In this document: positions 44,695-49,717 of the stretch, piece after piece
How the letters are laid out: every line of letters starts with the position of its first letter
How positions within the stretch are numbered: the first letter of the stretch is position 1
Program-made: the position numbers and the translations under genes
Notes under the pieces: generated by a model
Databases searched by the model: none
What the model was told of the DNA's origin: nothing
Seen by the model: the letters and a program-made list of their open reading frames with translations, nothing else
Source of the DNA: Acidobacteriota bacterium
GTDB taxonomy: Bacteria; Acidobacteriota; Terriglobia; Terriglobales; Acidobacteriaceae
Direction of reading: 5' to 3'
Assembly (NCBI GenBank): GCA_003225055.1
Contig: QIAU01000153.1
Coordinates: forward strand, 1 to 49,717
DNA length: 49,717 nucleotides

Positions 44695-45603
44695 TCAGGA
44701 CAGTACCTCTCTCCACTTCTCCAACAGTCCTCTCACTTCTTCTTTGTCCCCCGGCGATACCTGAGCAAGAGGAGGGCGCACCGGGCCTCCGGCAAGTCCG
44801 AGCTGGTTCATCATCTCTTTCATCACCGCGACCTCGTAACCCCTCCTTCGGGTACGCAGAGCGTACAAAGGAATAACATAGTCGCGCATCAGTTGAGCGA
44901 GTCTGGCCGAATCGGGGGCGGAAGCTGCTTGGTGCAATTGAAGAGAGAGCTTGGGCGCAACTGTGGCGATGCTCGAAGTGTAGGTACGGATACCAATGCT
45001 GTAGTATCCGGGAACACAATCATCGCCAACGCCACCGATCCAAAACAGACGGTCGCCAACATGGTTGATGATTTGCTGGTAACGCCGGATGTCACCCTGT
45101 CCATCCTTCCATGCGAACAGCGTCGGTACCTTGGCGGCTAGGTTTTCGACCCAGGCAGGCGTTGGGTTCACCCAATCGCGGCTGTACACGAATAGCGGAA
45201 GGGTTGTGGCGGAGCCGATCGCGGCATAGTACTCGGCAAGCCCCTGCTCATCGGAGTTCGGATAGTAAGGTGGCAGAGCGAGGATTGCATCAGATCCCGT
45301 GGTTGCTGCCTGCCGCGCTAGATCGATGGCGATTTGGCGATTAAGTCCAGTACCGCTGATGACCGGAATTCGGCCGCGAACTTCCTCGACGGTTGCTTTC
45401 ACCACTTCGCCGTGCTCTGCTGGAGTGAGCGAATACATCTCGCCGGTGCCGCCTGCGGCAACGACCGCCGCCAGCGGGTGCTGGAGAAGAGCGCGAAGGT
45501 TCCTGCGCAGTCCTGGAATGTCGAGAGAGAAATCCGCGTTGAATGGGGTGACCGGAAAAGCGATTACGCCCCGAAGCTTGGCGCGGAGCTCATCAGTATT
45601 CAT
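44695..45603 (-). CDS. DapA/NAL-superfamily aldolase-dehydratase, 5-dehydro-4-deoxyglucarate dehydratase-like
   Basis: A 302-residue class I barrel enzyme. GVIAFPVTPFNADFSLD opens the protein, AAGGTGEMYSLTPAEH (49-64) is the substrate-carboxylate loop, Tyr140 is in PLFVYSRD and Schiff-base Lys166 is in FAWKDGQGDIRRY. The AAGGTGE and FAWKDG forms favour 5-dehydro-4-deoxyglucarate dehydratase (KdgD) over dihydrodipicolinate synthase. KdgD yields 2,5-dioxopentanoate. Paired with the IlvD/Edd-type dehydratase nearby, it may instead process another 2-keto-3-deoxy sugar acid. It converges with the broken reductase gene, 21 bases apart. Confidence 0.92.
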   Translation of the reverse strand: MNTDELRAKLRGVIAFPVTPFNADFSLDIPGLRRNLRALLQHPLAAVVAAGGTGEMYSLTPAEHGEVVKATVEEVRGRIPVISGTGLNRQIAIDLARQAATTGSDAILALPPYYPNSDEQGLAEYYAAIGSATTLPLFVYSRDWVNPTPAWVENLAAKVPTLFAWKDGQGDIRRYQQIINHVGDRLFWIGGVGDDCVPGYYSIGIRTYTSSIATVAPKLSLQLHQAASAPDSARLAQLMRDYVIPLYALRTRRRGYEVAVMKEMMNQLGLAGGPVRPPLAQVSPGDKEEVRGLLEKWREVLS

Positions 45604-45943
45604 GCGATGCCAGTAGGGAGGGTTTGATCACTGTTGTTATCGGTCAAATGAACAACGGGCTCAGGTTGGCGCACTTACCGCCAAACGAGAGACGCACGGT
45701 CGAACCTCGAAGTTGGCTCCCGACGACGAGAGCAGTCAACCCAGAACTTTTAAAGTCTCGATTCAGCTCCGCTAAACCAACCCGGACCGAGTCCCGCGAC
45801 TGCGCCTCGAGCATGGGGCCAAGCTTATCGACAGCTCAACCAGCGATGAAGCCAGGGGCTGACCCAATCAATAACTTTCCCAGCGCGTCGCGAAGAACCA
45901 GGCGGTTACGGCTTGCGTGGAACCATAGCTGGCTAGGCCACGG
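45604..45943. other. intergenic region with a possible gene remnant
   Basis: About 340 bases. On the minus strand a 56-codon frame at 45644-45814 reads MLEAQSRDSVRVGLAELNRD, then SSGLTALVVGSQLRGSTVRL. It has a protein-like hydrophobic pattern but no match I recognise, and no ribosome site. It may be the end of a decayed gene. Confidence 0.25.
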
Positions 45944-46393
45944 CTAGGTATCCGCCCCGGGACCGATGGCGATGACAAAGTAGGTCGCTGGTCCAGCGCC
46001 AACGTTCTTAATCCCGTGCTCCTCATTGGAAGTGACGAAGCCAAGACCCCCAGGACCGAGTCGATGGCTCGTTCCATTGATGGTGAGTTCTACCGTCCCT
46101 TCGCGAATAAGCCACATCTCGGAGTGCGCATGGTGGTGCGGTGCGTGCGGATATCCATTAACCGGCAAAGTCGTCTCGTGAGCTTCGACACGCTCGCCGG
46201 TAGCCAGCTTACCCTTCATAATTCTGCGGACCTCGGCGTGATCCAGCGCCTGTACGGGCATCTTGTCAAAGGCAAAAGTGGCCGAGGGCAGCAATTCGTC
46301 CTCGGCTGCGAACGCGGGGATTGCCGTTCCAGCCGTCCCTGCCGCCACCAGCGCGGGAAACAGGCAACACAGCTCTCTTCTAGTCAAAGACAT
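45944..46393 (-). CDS. exported cupin-domain protein
   Basis: A 149-residue protein. ATG 46393 lies four bases after GAGGTG; GTG 46399 is an alternative. The N-terminus has a twin-Arg segment (SLTRRELCCLFPALVAAG) ending near AFAAED, compatible with Tat export. The cupin barrel covers about 50-145. Motif 1 is HAPHHHAHSEMWLIREG with several possible metal-binding His, and motif 2 is GPGGLGFVTSNEEHGIKNVG. The function could be sugar isomerisation or dioxygenation; nothing fixes the substrate. Its C-terminal half resembles the fragment at 42686-42865. Confidence 0.88.
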   Translation of the reverse strand: MSLTRRELCCLFPALVAAGTAGTAIPAFAAEDELLPSATFAFDKMPVQALDHAEVRRIMKGKLATGERVEAHETTLPVNGYPHAPHHHAHSEMWLIREGTVELTINGTSHRLGPGGLGFVTSNEEHGIKNVGAGPATYFVIAIGPGADT

Positions 46394-46824
46394 ATCCACC
46401 TCACTATGAAAATTATGTGGACCCTGCGGCTATGATCGGTATCCGGTGCCCTAGCACAAATCCTGGTGTCAAGCTGGAGGTCTTTTGCAATGGCGCTGAG
46501 GTGCCGCTTGCCCCGGTCCAGGCATTATCGGGAAGCCACGAGCCAGAGACCATCGTCAGTGCCAGCCCTTGTTGCTAGACGCCGAATGTTTTTACGATCG
46601 CCCCTGTGTTCTGTCAAATCAAGACTGGTAAACAGTAGTTTTAGAAAGCCTCAACGCCCCAACCTCACAACTTCCCCTATATTTGCTGGGGCGTAATATA
46701 GGCGATGGCACTTGCATATACGCATTCTCTGGTCTCGTACAGCTCGAGGAACCTAGAGGAACGCTAAACAATCCGCCGCACCTGAGTTCCGAGTCCCCGG
46801 GAACGTTTGAATCAAATTGCTCGT
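46394..46824. other. intergenic region between divergent cupin and dehydratase genes
   Basis: About 430 bases carrying the promoters of both divergent genes. The only striking element is a perfect inverted repeat at 46676-46702, listed separately. Several open frames here have no recognisable product. Confidence 0.4.
46676..46702. promoter_or_regulatory. candidate operator: inverted repeat CCTATATT-N11-AATATAGG
   Basis: CCTATATT (46676-46683) is exactly repeated in reverse complement as AATATAGG (46695-46702), with 11 bases between. The element lies about 120 bases before the IlvD/Edd-type dehydratase start, in the divergent promoter region. Size and symmetry are compatible with a site for a dimeric repressor (LacI or GntR types are common for sugar-acid genes). 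No regulator gene is in the window, so the link is inferred. Confidence 0.4.
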
Positions 46825-48549
46825 ATGTCAACAATACGCACCAAGTCTCTGAGAAGTTATCGCTGGTATGGCCCAGATGATCTGCGCTCATTCGGCCATC
46901 GCTCACGGGCGGCATCGATGGGTTGTATTCATGCCGATTACGAGGGTAAGCCCGTTATTGCCATCATTAATACCTGGAGCGAGATCAACCCTTGCCACAG
47001 CCACTTGCGACAACGCGCGGAAGACGTAAAACGTGGTGTTTGGCAGGCCGGTGGTTTCCCCGTGGAAATGCCGGCAATCACTCTGGGGGAAACATTTCAA
47101 AAGCCCACCACGATGATGTATCGCAACCTCCTGGCGATGGAGACGGAGGAGCTGTTGCGGTCGTATCCGGTTGATGGATGTGTGCTACTGGGAGGTTGCG
47201 ACAAGACCACGCCGGCACTCTTGATGGGCGCGATCAGCATGAATTTGCCTGCGATCTTCGTCCCTGCAGGTCCGATGCTGCGCGGAAATTGGCGCGGGCA
47301 GATCCTCGGCAGCGGAGCGGATGTGATGAAGTACTGGGCGGAACGTCGAGCTGGAACCATCGACCGCGAGGCTTGGATGCAGATCGAAGAAGGCATTGCA
47401 CGATCCGCGGGCACCTGCATGACGATGGGAACCGCCTCCACGATGACCAGCGTCGCCGAAGTCCTGGGATTTTCTCTCCCGGGGGCTAGCTCGATCCCGG
47501 CAGTAGACGCGAATCATCCTAAGATGGCTAACAGGTCCGGCCGTCGCATTGTCGAAATGGTGTGGGAGGATCTGAAGCCGCGCGATTTCTTGAGCCGCGC
47601 GTCTTTCAGGAATGCTATTACCACGGTACTGGCGTTGAGCGGTTCGACCAATGCCGTGATCCATATGCTGGCGCTGGCCGGTCGAGCAGGCATTAAGCTG
47701 GGCCTCGATGACTTTGATGAACTGTCGAGCACAACGCCGGTGTTGGCGAATCTGCGGCCCAGTGGCAAGTACCTAATGGAGGATTTTTATTACGCCGGTG
47801 GACTTTCGGCACTTTTGAAGGCGCTGGCATCTCATTTAGAGCTGAGCTGTTTGACCATAACCGGGAAGACCTTGGGCGAAAATATCAGCCCTGCCGAGAT
47901 CTACAACTCTGACGTGATTCGTAGCGTGGACAACCCAGCTTTTTCGTCCGGGGGCTTGACGATTTTGCGAGGCAATCTTGCTCCCAACGGAGCGGTAATC
48001 AAAGCCGTAGCGGCCGATCCGGCGCTGCTTAAACACTCCGGCCGGGCAATCGTCTTCGACAGCCACAACGAGATGAATGCGCGAATCGATGATCCTGCCC
48101 TCGACGTTGATGCCAATAGTGTGCTGGTGCTGCGCAATGCGGGTCCGAAAGGCGCTCCTGGTATGCCGGAGTGGGGCAACCTCCCGATTCCGCAGAAATT
48201 GCTCAAGGCTGGTGTGCGGGACATGGTACGTATTTCCGATGCGAGGATGAGCGGCACGAACTACGGCACATGTGTCCTCCACGTGTCCCCGGAATCGTTT
48301 ATCGGCGGCCCACTCTCATTGCTGCAAGAAGGTGACATGGTTGAACTCGACGTCCGCCAACGACAGTTGAACATGCAGGTCAGCGAAGAGGAGCTTTCCC
48401 ACCGTCGCGCGGCCTGGCGTCCGCGGGAAGGAGTTTATCCGCGCGGATACGGAAAGCTGTTCCTGCAACATATTAGACAAGCCGATGAAGGCTGCGATTT
48501 CGATTTCCTCGAGGGAACGGCACCCATCCCTGAACCCGAGATTCACTAA
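46825..48549 (+). CDS. IlvD/Edd-family sugar-acid dehydratase (L-arabinonate/D-xylonate dehydratase type)
   Basis: A 574-residue enzyme from ATG 46825; TTG 46807 would add six residues. SYRWYGPDDLRSFGHRSR opens the protein as in aldonate dehydratases. The three [2Fe-2S] ligand Cys are Cys57 in NPCHSH, Cys125 in GGCDKT and Cys198 in GTCMTMGTAST. The C-terminal domain has GNLAPNGAVIK and ISDARMSGTNYGTCVLHV. Members remove water from aldonic acids such as L-arabinonate, D-xylonate or L-fuconate to give 2-keto-3-deoxy acids. This could feed the KdgD-like enzyme at 44695. The true substrate is not determined. Confidence 0.93.
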   Translation: MSTIRTKSLRSYRWYGPDDLRSFGHRSRAASMGCIHADYEGKPVIAIINTWSEINPCHSHLRQRAEDVKRGVWQAGGFPVEMPAITLGETFQKPTTMMYRNLLAMETEELLRSYPVDGCVLLGGCDKTTPALLMGAISMNLPAIFVPAGPMLRGNWRGQILGSGADVMKYWAERRAGTIDREAWMQIEEGIARSAGTCMTMGTASTMTSVAEVLGFSLPGASSIPAVDANHPKMANRSGRRIVEMVWEDLKPRDFLSRASFRNAITTVLALSGSTNAVIHMLALAGRAGIKLGLDDFDELSSTTPVLANLRPSGKYLMEDFYYAGGLSALLKALASHLELSCLTITGKTLGENISPAEIYNSDVIRSVDNPAFSSGGLTILRGNLAPNGAVIKAVAADPALLKHSGRAIVFDSHNEMNARIDDPALDVDANSVLVLRNAGPKGAPGMPEWGNLPIPQKLLKAGVRDMVRISDARMSGTNYGTCVLHVSPESFIGGPLSLLQEGDMVELDVRQRQLNMQVSEEELSHRRAAWRPREGVYPRGYGKLFLQHIRQADEGCDFDFLEGTAPIPEPEIH

Positions 48550-48660
48550 ATGTGCTGCCTGGCAGGAATTTATGAATGCAATTCGTGCAACCGGCATGGC
48601 CAGGGTTCATCTATTTTGTAAGGCGCGAAGCCTGGTTGAGATTTTTGGCAGGAGGTCGAC

Positions 48661-49557
48661 TTGAGCTCCGAAGTTCAAAGCATTACCGCAGCAGAAGCAG
48701 GAACGGTTTCACTGGGCGACAAGGTCACGGTGAATCGACTGGGGTTTGGGGCGATGCGCATTACCGGTCCAGGAATCTGGGGCCCGCCTAAAGATCGGGA
48801 CGGTGCCATTCGAGTTCTCCGCCGCGCCGTGGAACTTGGGGTCAACTTTATCGATACCGCCGACTCTTACGGACCAGCGGTCAGTGAAGAATTGATCGCG
48901 GAAGCTCTGTTTCCCTATCCCAAAGGTTTGGTGATCGCCACGAAGGGTGGATGGAACCGCCCCGGTCCTAATCAGTGGACACATGACTCGAGCCCGAGGC
49001 ATCTCAGGGAAGCCATCGAAGGAAGTCTGAAAAGACTGCGACTAGACCGCATTGAGGTCTACCAATTGCATACCCCGGATCCGGCGATTGATTTCGACGC
49101 GTCCGTGGAAACGCTCGCCGAACTGCAGTTGCAAGGGAAAATCCACCTGATCGGATTGTCCAATGTTACGCAGGAGCATATTGAGCGCGCCCGAAAGATT
49201 GCGCCCATCGTCTCGGTGCAGAATCGTTACAGCGTCTTTGATCGCGAGTGGGAGCATGTGGTTGACTACTGCGAAAAGAACCGAATGGCATTCATTCCGT
49301 GGTTTCCGTTGGGTTCTGGCGGAGTTGGACACGACATTTTGTCCGGGATCGCACAAGCGCACCGGGCAAAACCGGTCCAGATTGCAGTTGCGTGGCTTTT
49401 ACAGCGTTCTCCGATCATGCTGCCGATTCCGGGCACCTCGTCGGTGGCGCATCTGGAGGAGAATATTGCGGCCCGAGCGTTGCGCCTCAGCAACCAAGAG
49501 ATCCGTGACTTGGATGAGGTGAACGGCAAGACGACTGCAGGGCGATTGCGCGGGTGA
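48661..49557 (+). CDS. aldo/keto reductase
   Basis: A 298-residue NADPH-type aldo/keto reductase. The start TTG 48661 is supported by AGGAGG five bases upstream. The barrel begins VNRLGFGAMRITG. The catalytic tetrad is Asp65 and Tyr70 in FIDTADSYG, Lys95 in VIATKGG and His137 in YQLHTPDP. The C-terminal nucleotide site includes PIPGTSSVAHLEENIAA. It reduces or oxidises a carbonyl/alcohol, likely in the same sugar-acid pathway as the dehydratase 111 bases upstream. The remaining 160 bases to the window end hold no gene. Confidence 0.93.
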   Translation: MSSEVQSITAAEAGTVSLGDKVTVNRLGFGAMRITGPGIWGPPKDRDGAIRVLRRAVELGVNFIDTADSYGPAVSEELIAEALFPYPKGLVIATKGGWNRPGPNQWTHDSSPRHLREAIEGSLKRLRLDRIEVYQLHTPDPAIDFDASVETLAELQLQGKIHLIGLSNVTQEHIERARKIAPIVSVQNRYSVFDREWEHVVDYCEKNRMAFIPWFPLGSGGVGHDILSGIAQAHRAKPVQIAVAWLLQRSPIMLPIPGTSSVAHLEENIAARALRLSNQEIRDLDEVNGKTTAGRLRG

Positions 49558-49717
49558 AGGAAGTTGACATCAGCTTCCACACCCCTCCACGTCGCGCGCG
49601 AACCGTCGGGCGATCCCTGATCCGTCGATAATTTGGAGCCAAGGCGCACAACCGCCGTTCAGAGGGTGCGTGGGTTCTGATGTGTCAGGGTTTTCTCCCG
49701 AGGTGCCGGAGCAATTA

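Overview
The window looks like a chromosomal segment of a soil acidobacterium (Acidobacteriota, Terriglobia-like). This is inference from gene content: a secreted S9 oligopeptidase, paired FG-GAP/UnbV (CRTAC1-type) proteins, a large secreted GH38 mannosidase, sugar-acid catabolic genes and a Wzx/Wzy exopolysaccharide operon, all in moderately GC-rich DNA. No rRNA, transposase, phage gene or CRISPR array was seen.

Left end (1-5.3 kb). Two weak hypothetical frames are followed by a selenocysteine tRNA with anticodon UCA on the minus strand. Next come a secreted oligopeptidase B-type peptidase, an orphan gas-vesicle GvpA-family protein, a very short Flp-type pilin with a TTG start, and a broken 6-phosphogluconolactonase gene.

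Exopolysaccharide operon (5.7-23.2 kb, all +). A NusG/RfaH-like antitermination factor leads a compact operon: CapD-type nucleotide-sugar dehydratase, Wzc-like chain-length regulator/tyrosine kinase, initiating sugar transferase, O-antigen polymerase/ligase, two GT4 glycosyltransferases, DegT aminotransferase, GT2 glycosyltransferase, flippase, membrane-anchored parallel beta-helix protein, a formyltransferase-like/beta-propeller fusion, and a Wza-like export protein. Facing it from the minus strand, behind a strong terminator, is a lipoprotein paralogue of the beta-helix protein. The pair is the best candidate for an undescribed surface-polysaccharide processing module.

Middle (25-32 kb). 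A broken polysaccharide deacetylase, a 1-Cys peroxiredoxin, a PhzF-family isomerase, a single-domain response regulator, an orphan LolD/MacB-type ATPase, a tryptophan 2,3-dioxygenase and an alginate-export-type outer-membrane protein.

Right part (32.5-49.6 kb). A sugar and sugar-acid region with many broken genes: frameshifted L-rhamnose mutarotase, an N-terminal stump of an L-fuconate dehydratase-like enolase-superfamily protein, Gfo/Idh/MocA oxidoreductase, GH38 alpha-mannosidase, two coupled CRTAC1-type genes (one intact, one decayed), a VOC protein, cupin remnants, a frameshifted DlgD/YiaK-type reductase, a KdgD-type dehydratase/aldolase, a secreted cupin, an IlvD/Edd-family sugar-acid dehydratase and an aldo/keto reductase. 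The intact enzymes could still convert aldonic acids through 2-keto-3-deoxy intermediates, while the deoxysugar entry steps seem to be decaying. The number of frameshifts and internal stops (at least six genes) also leaves room for assembly error.
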